Shown: positions 16,029 to 24,590 of the stretch, piece by piece
How the letters are laid out: each line of letters begins with the position of its first letter
How positions within the stretch are numbered: the stretch's first letter is position 1
IMG/VR virus record: IMGVR_UViG_3300026094_000023
Location: 1-30,098 of that record
Length of the DNA stretch: 30,098 nt
Strand: one strand, 5' to 3'
Origin: a virus
Notes under the pieces: generated by a model
Databases searched by the model: none
What the model was told of the DNA's origin: nothing
Seen by the model: only the letters and a program-made list of their open reading frames with translations
Position numbers and translations under genes: made by a program

Positions 16029-16877
16029 TCATCTATAGGTTAACTTTACCATCCCAGGGCCGCCTCGCCAGCCATAACAACAGCCGCCGCCGCACGCAGT
16101 CGCACTAGGTCCTCCCATTCCTACCGCTTGACTTGTCTCCTGACCGCTCCAGCTTGCAGCACAATGAATCCACTCGTTGTTACAAGCACACCCTTGATTA
16201 CGCATTATATTATGCCCGCCTTGCTTGTTATTAAGACCGCCTGGATAAGGCAATGCCTGTTTGAAGCAGCACATTGATGTATTACATTCTGTAAATGAGT
16301 ATACATAGCCAAGCACTCCTAATGCTCCTTTATCGGCATCATTGAAAGTTGCTTGATTACAGTTATCCAAATACCAAAAAGGACAAGTTACCGCAGTACA
16401 ACAAGACCGAGGATATGCGAAACAACAGGTTTTCCCACCAAAGCCGCCTTCTGCATGAAAACAATCGAGTCTATTTCCCAGTATGTAGCTACAACATCCA
16501 CGACAGCCTTGACAGATTTCTGAACATCGACCACCGAATCCTACACAAACTACGTAGCAATCTCCAGCATCAACTGCGATAGTTTTTTCTGCAAATGCTC
16601 CGGATCCGCCTGGAACCCCTTGCTGACAGCAACGTGCGCCGCCGCCGCCGCCGCCGCCGCCCCAAAGATAGAATGTTGCTTCGGTGGTTCCGGTTGGCAC
16701 ACACCATCTCATAAATTCACCATCTCTTGTATCACAGCAGCCTGGTGTGTCTTGACAGAAAGGCATAAGAGTTATGATGTTTCCGCTGTATTGAAATGCA
16801 ATAGCAACTTCCCCTGCATCTACCTCAGACTGTGTTACTGTATCAAACTTACCAAAATATGTTCTTAAACCCGCCAT
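16029..16877 (-). CDS. Glycine/cysteine-rich protein B, candidate adhesin (282 aa)
   Basis: The chosen start is the ATG at 16877 (MAGLRTYFGKF), two bases after the stop of protein C. It matches MASLRDLLNI and MPSLRTLLNTF in the paralogues; an ATG at 16946 in the same frame would add 23 Arg-rich residues and overlap protein C by 67 bases. The protein has 29 cysteines by count. Order: an approximately 55-residue lead; YLWGGGGGGGGARCC with eight consecutive glycines; VPGGSGAF; AGDCYVVCVGFGG; CQGCRGCC; AEGGFGGKTCC; ALPYPGGL; and a conserved end, ACGGGCCYGWRGGPGMVKLT. It is closest to protein C, sharing AEGG.GG and CGGGCC.GWRGGPG. It likely forms a glycine-rich, disulfide- or metal-stabilised tip. 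Confidence 0.72.
   Translation of the reverse strand: MAGLRTYFGKFDTVTQSEVDAGEVAIAFQYSGNIITLMPFCQDTPGCCDTRDGEFMRWCVPTGTTEATFYLWGGGGGGGGARCCQQGVPGGSGAFAEKTIAVDAGDCYVVCVGFGGRCSEICQGCRGCCSYILGNRLDCFHAEGGFGGKTCCFAYPRSCCTAVTCPFWYLDNCNQATFNDADKGALGVLGYVYSFTECNTSMCCFKQALPYPGGLNNKQGGHNIMRNQGCACNNEWIHCAASWSGQETSQAVGMGGPSATACGGGCCYGWRGGPGMVKLTYR
16638..16661 (-). repeat. (GGC)8 triplet tract coding for eight glycines in protein B
   Basis: On the plus strand this is eight GCC units without interruption. On the coding strand it reads in frame as GGC, giving the Gly8 run after YLW. Shorter similar tracts sit at the same place in the other two paralogues (near 15782-15791 and 17558-17573). Length changes by whole triplets would keep the frame. 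Confidence 0.85.
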
Positions 16878-16879
16878 AA

Positions 16880-17782
16880 CTATGTCCAACTTACCTTTAT
16901 TAATCCTGGGCCGCCTCTCCAGCCACAACAGCAGCCGCCGCCACAAACTCTTGCAGTAGTGCCTCCGACTCCTATACCTGGACCTATTCGGCCGCCGCCG
17001 CCTGCTACATGATCGTTAAACATGCTGCCGCGCCTACAGTCGTCACGTTGGGTGCCTGTATTGCAAAATGCTCTGGTCACCTTATAAGTAGTAGCCTGAG
17101 TGCCTAGGCCCGCTGGCACCGGAAGTGCTACTTTGTAATAACACCAGTTACTACTGCAACAAACATCAGTTTGCAGCCAACCATGTTCGCCTGTTGCTCC
17201 GGTAGCAGTTTCAGGAACTCCGTTTGGTTGATTTACTGCAGCACCATAATAACATGCGTTATTGTTTGCGCAAGGGTGTTCTAGAACGCCACATCCGCCA
17301 TTAGGAAAACAGTTGAAAAAGAAACAGATTCCGCATCCGCCTTGCCCTCCTTCTGCACAAAGATTACTTACACCTGGCCCGTTCCAGTAGGTAGTACATC
17401 CTCTATAGCCGCAACAAGAATTTGGGGAACAGCAGCCTGCTGATGGAAAACACATACAGTGATTGCCACTGTAACCGTTTGCAGAATTATCTAATAAAAG
17501 TCTTGCATAGGCACCGGCGCCGCCCGGCGGGCCCCACGAACAACAACAACCGCCTGCGCCGCCGCCGCCGGCCCCCCAAAGTTCAAGAGTTACAAACTGC
17601 ATAGAGTCTTCTATGCAAAAATCGCCCCAGCAGTCGTTGTCTAGCTCCGTGCAATACCCGCACAATCCGTACGACGCTAAAAAATATTGGCTCAGCTGTG
17701 TATCTCGTTGCCATCTCGGTGCAGTTCCTGCATCTAGTCCCGAAGGATCAAACGTGTTTAATAGCGTTCTTAAACTAGGCAT
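16880..17782 (-). CDS. Glycine/cysteine-rich protein C, candidate adhesin (300 aa)
   Basis: This protein has 30 cysteines by count. It begins MPSLRTLLNTFDPSGLDAG and has an approximately 60-residue lead. Then come LELWGAGGGGAGGCCCSWGPPGGAGAY, the Cys clusters CMCFPSAGCC and CCGYRGC, LCAEGGQGGCGIC, LPVPAGLG, a glycine patch AGGGGRIGPGIGVGG, and the end CGGGCCCGWRGGPGLIKV. The WRGGPG terminus is shared with protein B and is the clearest proof of duplication. The start has AGGAACATAAC upstream. It is the second gene of the unit that begins with the small fibre-like protein at 18116, with one base between that gene's stop and its own start. It has no signal peptide or transmembrane segment. Confidence 0.72.
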   Translation of the reverse strand: MPSLRTLLNTFDPSGLDAGTAPRWQRDTQLSQYFLASYGLCGYCTELDNDCWGDFCIEDSMQFVTLELWGAGGGGAGGCCCSWGPPGGAGAYARLLLDNSANGYSGNHCMCFPSAGCCSPNSCCGYRGCTTYWNGPGVSNLCAEGGQGGCGICFFFNCFPNGGCGVLEHPCANNNACYYGAAVNQPNGVPETATGATGEHGWLQTDVCCSSNWCYYKVALPVPAGLGTQATTYKVTRAFCNTGTQRDDCRRGSMFNDHVAGGGGRIGPGIGVGGTTARVCGGGCCCGWRGGPGLIKVSWT

Positions 17783-17783
17783 G

Positions 17784-18116
17784 TTATGTTCCTATTAATA
17801 TCCATCCGTATGTTGTTCCGCTATACATAATTGTGATAGTAGCACCGTCAACATCGATATCAAGATTTTCAGAAGTACCCTGTATTAAAGCACCGTTTCT
17901 GTCAATTGTTATAACGTTGGCTCCTGCACTACTTACAACGTCTATAAACTGTATAGTATCATTTACTAATAATGATGAAACTATCGGTAAGGTCACAGTA
18001 AAAGATCCGCCGCTGCTATCTAACAAAATTCTATCATTTACTTCAGCATCGTAGTTAGAACTAATTTCTCTAACAACTGTAGATGCTGTTCCTGTTTCAG
18101 ATATATATCTACCCAT
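17784..18116 (-). CDS. Small fibre-type virion protein (110 aa)
   Basis: This short all-beta protein reads GGSFTVTLPIVSSLLVNDTI, then FIDVVSSAGANVITIDRNGA, and ends SGTTYGWILIGT. That combination of a TVTLP strand, NxxTIDRNG and a terminal YGW is common at the ends of phage tail fibres and in small structural proteins of marine T4-like phages. Here it stands alone as its own gene. AGGAATT precedes the ATG, and a late promoter box lies 24 bases upstream. As first gene of the unit that also makes Gly/Cys-rich proteins C and B, it may be the fibre segment those tips attach to (inference). Confidence 0.72.
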   Translation of the reverse strand: MGRYISETGTASTVVREISSNYDAEVNDRILLDSSGGSFTVTLPIVSSLLVNDTIQFIDVVSSAGANVITIDRNGALIQGTSENLDIDVDGATITIMYSGTTYGWILIGT

Positions 18117-18140
18117 TTTAAAAAATTCCTCTGCTGTATC

Positions 18141-18148
18141 TATTTATT
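18141..18148 (-). promoter_or_regulatory. T4-type late promoter box
   Basis: The minus-strand sequence is AATAAATA, ending 24 bases before the ATG at 18116. It overlaps the TAA stop of the 106-residue gene (18147-18149). It would start the unit made of the small fibre-type protein and Gly/Cys-rich proteins C and B. Confidence 0.68.
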
Positions 18149-18467
18149 AATTTATTGGTGTTTCTATGCCGAACGCTACTGCACTGACATTAACAGCAGA
18201 CGACCTAATAACAATACGTTTGTCTGCATCTAAAACCAAACCTGTGCGTTCTAGAACGCCTTTGGGTAGCAGTTCTACGTCGTACTCAATAAATTCAGCG
18301 TTTGTAGGGGTGTCTGCTTCTGCAATTGCAAGTCTTATTGCAATTGCAGCGTTGCCTCTATTTACTATGCTTACGCTTGCAGCAGTAAATGTGTCTGCTG
18401 GACAAGTGTAAAGTACTGTGTCTGTTGCTACTGCAAGGTCTGCAGCTCCTAATCTTCCAGATGCCAT
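18147..18467 (-). CDS. Small virion structural protein (106 aa)
   Basis: This all-beta protein opens MASGRLGAADLAVATDTVLYT. It continues with CPADTFTAASVSIVNRGNAAIAIRL in the middle and DKRIVIRSSAVNVSAVAFGI near the end. The pattern is familiar from small structural proteins in marine T4-like phages, encoded next to the large fibre genes. It has no enzyme motif, signal peptide or membrane segment. A GGAG Shine-Dalgarno lies about 10 bases before the ATG, and the gene follows the 2029-residue protein by 12 bases, so they share a transcript. The exact position in the particle is unknown. Confidence 0.7.
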   Translation of the reverse strand: MASGRLGAADLAVATDTVLYTCPADTFTAASVSIVNRGNAAIAIRLAIAEADTPTNAEFIEYDVELLPKGVLERTGLVLDADKRIVIRSSAVNVSAVAFGIETPIN

Positions 18468-18479
18468 TGTTGTTCTCCG

Positions 18480-21400
18480 TTATTGTGATAGAAAGAAATT
18501 TAGAGCAGCTGGCACGCCGTCTATTCCTTTTGCAAAGTTCATCTTCTGTTCTACAACAATCTGATTACCTGTTGTAGTTAATATCTGCCTTTCAAGTATC
18601 TGTATTTCACCAGCGGTAATACTATTTACGTTAAGTGATGCAGCGCCGCCGCCAATCTGTGACGTAATAAACGTTTTGATTGCTTTCTGCGTTGGCACTA
18701 CAGAATCACTGTCAGCAGCAAAAGTCCCGTCTGCTGAGAATTCTGTAATTGTTACACCTGTGCCACCAAGTCCAAGCTGTCCTAACGAAAGCTCGTTTAG
18801 CCCTGAGATGTTAAAAGCATCGGCATTAAGAGTGGCCACGCCTGTTGACTGTTCGATTGAAAACAGCTCGCCTACCCTAAAGTTACCATCTTGGTCAGTC
18901 GAGGTATAAAATACTCTGCCACCGTCGCTTTCTCTAGTTTCTGCTTCTGGATCCGGATCGTACTCAGGTTCGTTTGGATAATTTGTTTCTTCTTTATTAC
19001 CGGTACCAATATCAAGAAAGTCGTGTCCAGTTAGTCTTACTTGACTGAACCTTATGCGTAATTCTACTTCTGTTTCGTGAGGCGCAGCTTCACTGATAGT
19101 AAGTTCTGGACTTACTTGTAGCTGAGCACTAAATGGAGGTTCGTCGCCGAACTCGCCTGTTCCTAAGAGCTGTCTAATAACTACAACTTTGAATACTTTA
19201 TTAGGAAGATGTCCGAAAACAATATTAGAGCCAGCTTCGGGAATATCTGTAAGTTGTTTTACTCTTACAAATTCGCCAGGCTGGAATTGATCTGCAAAAC
19301 CGTCGCCTGTTACTTCTGCTTGTGCAGTTTCAAATGCCTGCCCTCGATTTATCCAAGTAGGCTGTGTAAGAACACCGTCCCCTATTCTTGCTTGAGTCGG
19401 AGCATCTATTGTGTTGTTTGGATCTACTATAGTTACGTTAGGAGCACTAGTATAGCCAGTGCCTGGGTCCCATATATTAATCTGAACAACTTTTTCGTCG
19501 TCTACAACTGCTCTTGCTTTTGCAGCATTAGTTGCAAATTGAAGTGCCGGTAATGTGTCAAATTCGAATATGTCATTGTCAAATTGATTTACATATAATT
19601 TCTCGCTGTCGTTGCGTAGATATATACCAGTGCTTTGGGAAGATCCTCCGTATATGCTGAAATCAAAAATCGCATCAGGACTGGGATCTAAAGTTGATAT
19701 GTCCCAGGGAGTAGAAAGAATATGTTTTTGAATAGTATTTTGTCCACTGACGCCCTGCGTTAGAACTAAAATAGTACCATCGCCGTTAAAATCGAAACCA
19801 CCGCCGAAGCTAGGACTCGTGTCTGCAGTTTGAGAAAGAGAAGCTGTTGAAAGGTCCCATGCTGTTGAAAGATCATATTCTGTTATAGAGTCGAAACCTA
19901 TTGCTAGAACAAACATTTTTGTGCCATCTGGCTTAAATGTAACCTCAAATGTTCTCTCCGCTATAGACAGAATGTTTCCAGTATAGGAGGCAGTTGTTAT
20001 ATCATAAGGCGTTGAGAGATCATATTCTCTAATTTCTCCGTTATCGCTATCAACATATACCGCGATGTATAATTTCTGACCGTTGTTCCCTATATATAAG
20101 CCATAAGCTCCTACACCGGGTAATCCGAGATCTACAGTTTTAAGACTAATGCCAGGGCGGTCGTCTATCGACGTTATATCCCAAGCTATGTCTAGATCTG
20201 CTTGGAGAAGTGAATCGCCCTGGTCAGTTGCATACACTCGTCTACCGTCTGGTTTGAAAAACACACCGTGTTGAAGACCTGAAAGGTTGGTTGAATTGTT
20301 TAACTGTATATCATTAAAAGTACTGAAATCTGCGCCACGAGGTGGATCAATAACAACTCTCGGTTCGATAAGATACGATGTACTAGCGTCAAGATTAGTT
20401 TCTACAGAAACAACTCCGGGTACAAGGACATCCCATCCTGGACGATACAAGAACATTAATCCGGTTTCTGTAGTAAGTGTTCCCGGAGAAACCAGTGTAA
20501 TTGCTGTTGCACTAACTACTGTATCTATCACATAAACCGTAGCACTGTCAAGGCCTCCGAATTCGGTACCAGTAAATCTTATATTGTCTCCTGCAGATAG
20601 TTCTGCAGTTGTAGCAACTGTGATTTCTCCTGTGCTTGCATCGACTGCTGTTGTTTCAATAACACCTACTGCTGAGTCTCCTATTTGCGCTATCTTTGTC
20701 CCGCTGTTATATTCTGCAATAACACCATATTGTCCGGCCCCGAGACCAGATGCTATAAAAATAGCTAAGCCAAATAGCTGGCTAGGTATAGCTACTTCAG
20801 TGTTAGAAAGCGTTATCGAAGTAGCATTACCGCCTTGTGCCGCATTCTGACTTGTGAAGTAGTTGTCTCCGCCGAAGTCTCCTTCGCCGTCGCCGGTTAC
20901 ATCGGTGTCTAGCATTCTTACTTCAAAAACACCTCCGTCGACAGTTTGCGGTGTATCAAGTTCTGCATTAAACCCTTCGCCTGTAACTATAAATTCTGTG
21001 CCACCCGATGTGTAGTTTTGTCCTGCATTTGAATATTCGAAAGTTAAAATTTGATCGCCGGTTGTAAAAACTCTGTTTACACTTGCTTCAAATGCTCTGT
21101 TATCTACTTGCCCAATTGTGGGAATTTCTGTTCCGTCTACACCTTCCGCTACAGTACCAAAAGTACCATAAGAACTGTTACCATTGGTTGCTCTTATTTT
21201 TCCGCCGTTTTCTGCTAGATATCCGATGTGAGCATAGTAGGAGAACACAGAAACAAGTTCTGTTCTTCCTAGGTTAGTACACCACGCTCCGATTCCATCT
21301 GAAATTACCTGTGTGAAATCGTTTGCTACAATAGAATCATTGCCGCCGTTGTGGAGGTCTCCGTCAATTTTACAACCCACACATCCTGTGCCGAATGTAG

Positions 21401-24400
21401 TAACATTTTGCACGTACGGTGATCTTGCTTTGATCCAGACTCTTTCATCGTCTGGTCCCCAGCCTGGGTCGAGACTTACATAAGCCCCAGCTGTTGGACG
21501 CTTGGTTCCAAACTCGTTTTCTGCAGACAGTGTGCCTGTTAAGCCTGCTACCGTGCAGTTACGAAGACCAGTTCCGTTTCTCATATAGAACATGTCTTCA
21601 GCAGTGCTTCCTAGAACAGAATTCACATAATATTTGGCTGCTAGCAGTGACTTGTAATTTCCTGTGTAAAGTAAATCATACTGCACTGCTGAAATATATC
21701 TGTCAATATCTCTTCTACAGGCAGATTCGTTAAACTCATAAGAAGGATTCTCTGCTTTGATAAAAGCAATAGCTTCTTCAATAAGAAATGCTCTATTCTT
21801 TTCTATGGCTTCTACAGCATAGGTGTAGCCTGTGTTGTTATTAACAATATTGCTTCCTGCAGTTTTGGGTTCTGTAGAATCGCCTGTAACACCGTTAATA
21901 CCCCAATCAATATAATCACTTATTTGCTGGAAGAGTTCAGCAGCATCCTCGCCGGCTTGGGCACTTCCTAATACCGGATCTGTAACAACATAAGTTTCTG
22001 TGTTTCCAGAAGATGCTGTAAATGCGCCTTCATCTCCGGTTACAATAGGATCTATAATTGTCTGCAATCTAGATATTGCATCTAGAGAATATGTTACGTC
22101 AGAAGCTTCTACTATCTGTTCAGCTGGTTCAATTCTTGTAGATCTAAGCTCGTCGCCTGCTACCGCGCAATTTTCTGGAACTATAATCGGTAACACTTCT
22201 TTCATAGTTCCGGTTTTTACAAAAACTGTGCTATTTGGTATATTTACAGCTGGTAGATTTGTAGTGTCTTCTGCTAGCAGAGCATTGGTAATAATATCAA
22301 ATAAACTTTCAATTACTGTTAGTGCATCTGATTCTGCGTCCGAACTAGTAAATGTTTGAGAAAAACTAATTGTCGTAGAGACCGGAACATTACGTAATAT
22401 AGGGTCTATCACAGTTTGCATATACACAAGAGCGTCAACAAATTGTTCGTTCTCATTTGCCATTTCTGTTATTAGAGATCCTGAATCAAAATAAGTCAGT
22501 GTCTGACGTCTTGTTTCTGCATTACCGGCATGAGTTAGGTCATATAGTACAACATCAATAACTTCATAAAATTCTGATAGTGTAAGAAATTCTTCATCGT
22601 TTGTAAAACCTTCCCATATAGTTCCTGCTTCTTGGGCTGTTATTTTTTCGTTCACATATCTAAGAGTTTCGTTTTGTATGAACGCTGTGTTAAGCTCTAT
22701 TAACTTTCGTGCATCAGGTCTTAGAATTCCGTTATCAATCTGGGAGGTAGCATATCTAATTGTTTTAAAAGGCTGATCAATTGTAGAGCCGTAAATCGGA
22801 GCAGGTTCGTCTTTGCCTTCTTGTGGCTCAACATAAACAATATTGTTGATCTGTCCTACATAGGCCCACTCTGGTGCTGTTTCGTCTTGTCTTACTCTGA
22901 GGACTTGTCCAGGATCCCCTAAAGGTAATGCTGCAGGGCCAGTGCCGCTGTAGTACAGCAAATCACCAACCTGTCCTAGCACATTGTTTTCAGGACCGCC
23001 TGATAGCAGGCTCCAATAAATTCCGTTTGTGTCTTGATCTGGTCTATTTTGTTCATCGCCTTCGTCGGCTATATGAGCAAGAATGCAAATATAAGAATTT
23101 GTTACTTCGTCTCCGTCGGTAAATGTCAAAGAAACCGCATCACCCGCATCATAAAATGCGCCATCAGTCCAAGCATCTTTCCATTCTATTCCTGGGTTTA
23201 GTTCTGCCCAAAATTCAGTATTCGGAGGGCGCTCACTAGTTTCATGAGTTTTGATACATAGATAAGAATATCCGCCAAGACGTACTACATCTCCTACTTC
23301 ATATTCTTGTGTTACACTATCTTCTGCGTATTCTCCTACAAATCTAAAACCCGTGCTAAACAGTTCCCAGTCTGCAGTGCTGTCAATTGGCTTTACATTA
23401 GTATTATTTGAGATAGCGGTGTAGACATAGCCGCCGAAACTAACAACATCGCCTATTTGATATCTTTCTGAACTATTCCAGCTGTCCTCAAATTCTAATC
23501 CGTCAACAAATTGATTCCATTTAGACTCGTCGTCTGTAAGATCGCTTCCGCTTATATGCTGCTGAACGCAAATCCATATTCCGCTACCATATTTTACAAG
23601 GTCATTAACACGGAATCTAGCACCTGCTACCCATTCTCCTCTGTAGTCTACACCTTTATGAAAGAAGTTCCATTTTGATTGGTCAGCTTCTAATCCTTCA
23701 TTAAACGTTTCTGCTGATAAATGCCCTTCGTTTGCTACATAGATTATTCCGCCATATCTTACTATATCGTTACGTCTGTAGCGTATCAGCGGTTGCCAAT
23801 CTCCTTTCCAGTCTAGGCCTTTAGAGAATATATCCCATTTATCTATATCTGCTTCTAAGCCTTCGTTACCTGTTAAAGCAGAAACGTGTGCTTTTGTACA
23901 TATGTAGATTGTACTACCGTATTTGACAATGTCATTTACATTGTAGGTGTTATCTGTTGTCCATTCTTCTTTATAATCAAATCCTTCTGCATATAGATCC
24001 CATTTTGCTCGATCAGACTCTAATCCTAAAACAATCGAGCCGCCTTCTACATAAGAATCATTGACACTAGATTCAATTGTAACAGAGCTAGTAGTTGCGC
24101 TTGCAACTGTAAATGTTCCATTGTATAGATTATTAGGATCACCGTTGCTTACTACGTTGCTAATTTCAATAGTTTGACCTTCTTCAAAAAGAATCCTACC
24201 TGTGTCTGCAAATGAAATTGACACTAAATCTTCTTCGCTGTCTGGCACTACGTTTGTTATTGAAATTTCTGACGACGGAGCACTTGTGTGTTCTGTATTC
24301 GCAATGTATAAATATCCGCCATTTTTTACAACGTCGTTGACTTTATACAAATTAGACGAAATCCAATCACCCTTCCACTCTTGTCCTTCAGATAAAGTAT

Positions 24401-24569
24401 TCCAGTAAGATTCTAAGTCTTGTGCAAAACTTGTAGAACTAGTGTGGGTAGCAATACACAGATATGTTTTACCGCCATGTCTTACAATATCGTCTTTCAA
24501 AAAAGATGTATTTGGTGTCCAATCTTCTTTCCAAACAAATCTAATTCTACCTAATCTAAATTCAGCCAT
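18480..24569 (-). CDS. Giant fibre-like virion protein 1 (2029 aa) with a YVTN/WD-like beta-propeller
   Basis: Order of parts, with approximate residues: eight CBM5/12-like repeats (11-523); start of a pectate-lyase-like beta-helix (YVEPQEGKDEPAPIYGST, 576); two inserted helical modules (626-770, and 923-976 with ACRRDIDRYISAVQYDLLYTGN); the beta-helix core with GLRNCTVAGLTG, AGAYVSLDPGWGPDD and HNGGNDSIVANDFTQV (1003-1135); a propeller of about five blades (1420-1675) with FKPDGRRVYATD and LSTPWDIST-type repeats; and a conserved end with RLTGHDFLDIGTGN and FYTSTDQDGNFRVGELF. This domain set is typical of large fibres or spikes of marine T4-like phages. No hydrolase catalytic set was recognised. 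GGAGC precedes the start, and a late box lies 21 bases upstream. Confidence 0.82.
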   Translation of the reverse strand: MAEFRLGRIRFVWKEDWTPNTSFLKDDIVRHGGKTYLCIATHTSSTSFAQDLESYWNTLSEGQEWKGDWISSNLYKVNDVVKNGGYLYIANTEHTSAPSSEISITNVVPDSEEDLVSISFADTGRILFEEGQTIEISNVVSNGDPNNLYNGTFTVASATTSSVTIESSVNDSYVEGGSIVLGLESDRAKWDLYAEGFDYKEEWTTDNTYNVNDIVKYGSTIYICTKAHVSALTGNEGLEADIDKWDIFSKGLDWKGDWQPLIRYRRNDIVRYGGIIYVANEGHLSAETFNEGLEADQSKWNFFHKGVDYRGEWVAGARFRVNDLVKYGSGIWICVQQHISGSDLTDDESKWNQFVDGLEFEDSWNSSERYQIGDVVSFGGYVYTAISNNTNVKPIDSTADWELFSTGFRFVGEYAEDSVTQEYEVGDVVRLGGYSYLCIKTHETSERPPNTEFWAELNPGIEWKDAWTDGAFYDAGDAVSLTFTDGDEVTNSYICILAHIADEGDEQNRPDQDTNGIYWSLLSGGPENNVLGQVGDLLYYSGTGPAALPLGDPGQVLRVRQDETAPEWAYVGQINNIVYVEPQEGKDEPAPIYGSTIDQPFKTIRYATSQIDNGILRPDARKLIELNTAFIQNETLRYVNEKITAQEAGTIWEGFTNDEEFLTLSEFYEVIDVVLYDLTHAGNAETRRQTLTYFDSGSLITEMANENEQFVDALVYMQTVIDPILRNVPVSTTISFSQTFTSSDAESDALTVIESLFDIITNALLAEDTTNLPAVNIPNSTVFVKTGTMKEVLPIIVPENCAVAGDELRSTRIEPAEQIVEASDVTYSLDAISRLQTIIDPIVTGDEGAFTASSGNTETYVVTDPVLGSAQAGEDAAELFQQISDYIDWGINGVTGDSTEPKTAGSNIVNNNTGYTYAVEAIEKNRAFLIEEAIAFIKAENPSYEFNESACRRDIDRYISAVQYDLLYTGNYKSLLAAKYYVNSVLGSTAEDMFYMRNGTGLRNCTVAGLTGTLSAENEFGTKRPTAGAYVSLDPGWGPDDERVWIKARSPYVQNVTTFGTGCVGCKIDGDLHNGGNDSIVANDFTQVISDGIGAWCTNLGRTELVSVFSYYAHIGYLAENGGKIRATNGNSSYGTFGTVAEGVDGTEIPTIGQVDNRAFEASVNRVFTTGDQILTFEYSNAGQNYTSGGTEFIVTGEGFNAELDTPQTVDGGVFEVRMLDTDVTGDGEGDFGGDNYFTSQNAAQGGNATSITLSNTEVAIPSQLFGLAIFIASGLGAGQYGVIAEYNSGTKIAQIGDSAVGVIETTAVDASTGEITVATTAELSAGDNIRFTGTEFGGLDSATVYVIDTVVSATAITLVSPGTLTTETGLMFLYRPGWDVLVPGVVSVETNLDASTSYLIEPRVVIDPPRGADFSTFNDIQLNNSTNLSGLQHGVFFKPDGRRVYATDQGDSLLQADLDIAWDITSIDDRPGISLKTVDLGLPGVGAYGLYIGNNGQKLYIAVYVDSDNGEIREYDLSTPYDITTASYTGNILSIAERTFEVTFKPDGTKMFVLAIGFDSITEYDLSTAWDLSTASLSQTADTSPSFGGGFDFNGDGTILVLTQGVSGQNTIQKHILSTPWDISTLDPSPDAIFDFSIYGGSSQSTGIYLRNDSEKLYVNQFDNDIFEFDTLPALQFATNAAKARAVVDDEKVVQINIWDPGTGYTSAPNVTIVDPNNTIDAPTQARIGDGVLTQPTWINRGQAFETAQAEVTGDGFADQFQPGEFVRVKQLTDIPEAGSNIVFGHLPNKVFKVVVIRQLLGTGEFGDEPPFSAQLQVSPELTISEAAPHETEVELRIRFSQVRLTGHDFLDIGTGNKEETNYPNEPEYDPDPEAETRESDGGRVFYTSTDQDGNFRVGELFSIEQSTGVATLNADAFNISGLNELSLGQLGLGGTGVTITEFSADGTFAADSDSVVPTQKAIKTFITSQIGGGAASLNVNSITAGEIQILERQILTTTGNQIVVEQKMNFAKGIDGVPAALNFFLSQ
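23000..24540 (-). repeat. Eight CBM5/12-like repeats in giant fibre protein 1
   Basis: Each unit of about 50-65 residues has the order W-K-x-x-W, x-Y-x-x-x-D-hydrophobic-V-x-Y-G-G-x-x-Y-x-C/A, H-x-S, then W-x-x-F-x-x-G. This is the chitin-binding CBM5/12 pattern of a Trp, a GDxV turn and a Tyr. Unit 2 carries an inserted beta segment of about 60 residues. Boundaries are estimates. Confidence 0.75.
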
Positions 24570-24590
24570 CTAATTGCTCCGTCTTACTTG

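Noticed and set aside
16349-16868. Plus-strand open frames opposite the Gly/Cys-rich and fibre genes
   Set aside because: They are antisense to long frames with clear paralogy, lack Shine-Dalgarno sequences, and their composition mirrors the coding strand, so they are shadows.
15132-17782. One broken gene split by frameshifts into three
   Set aside because: Each frame has its own matching start (MxxLR) and its own matching end (PGM/L), so these are three complete tandem copies.
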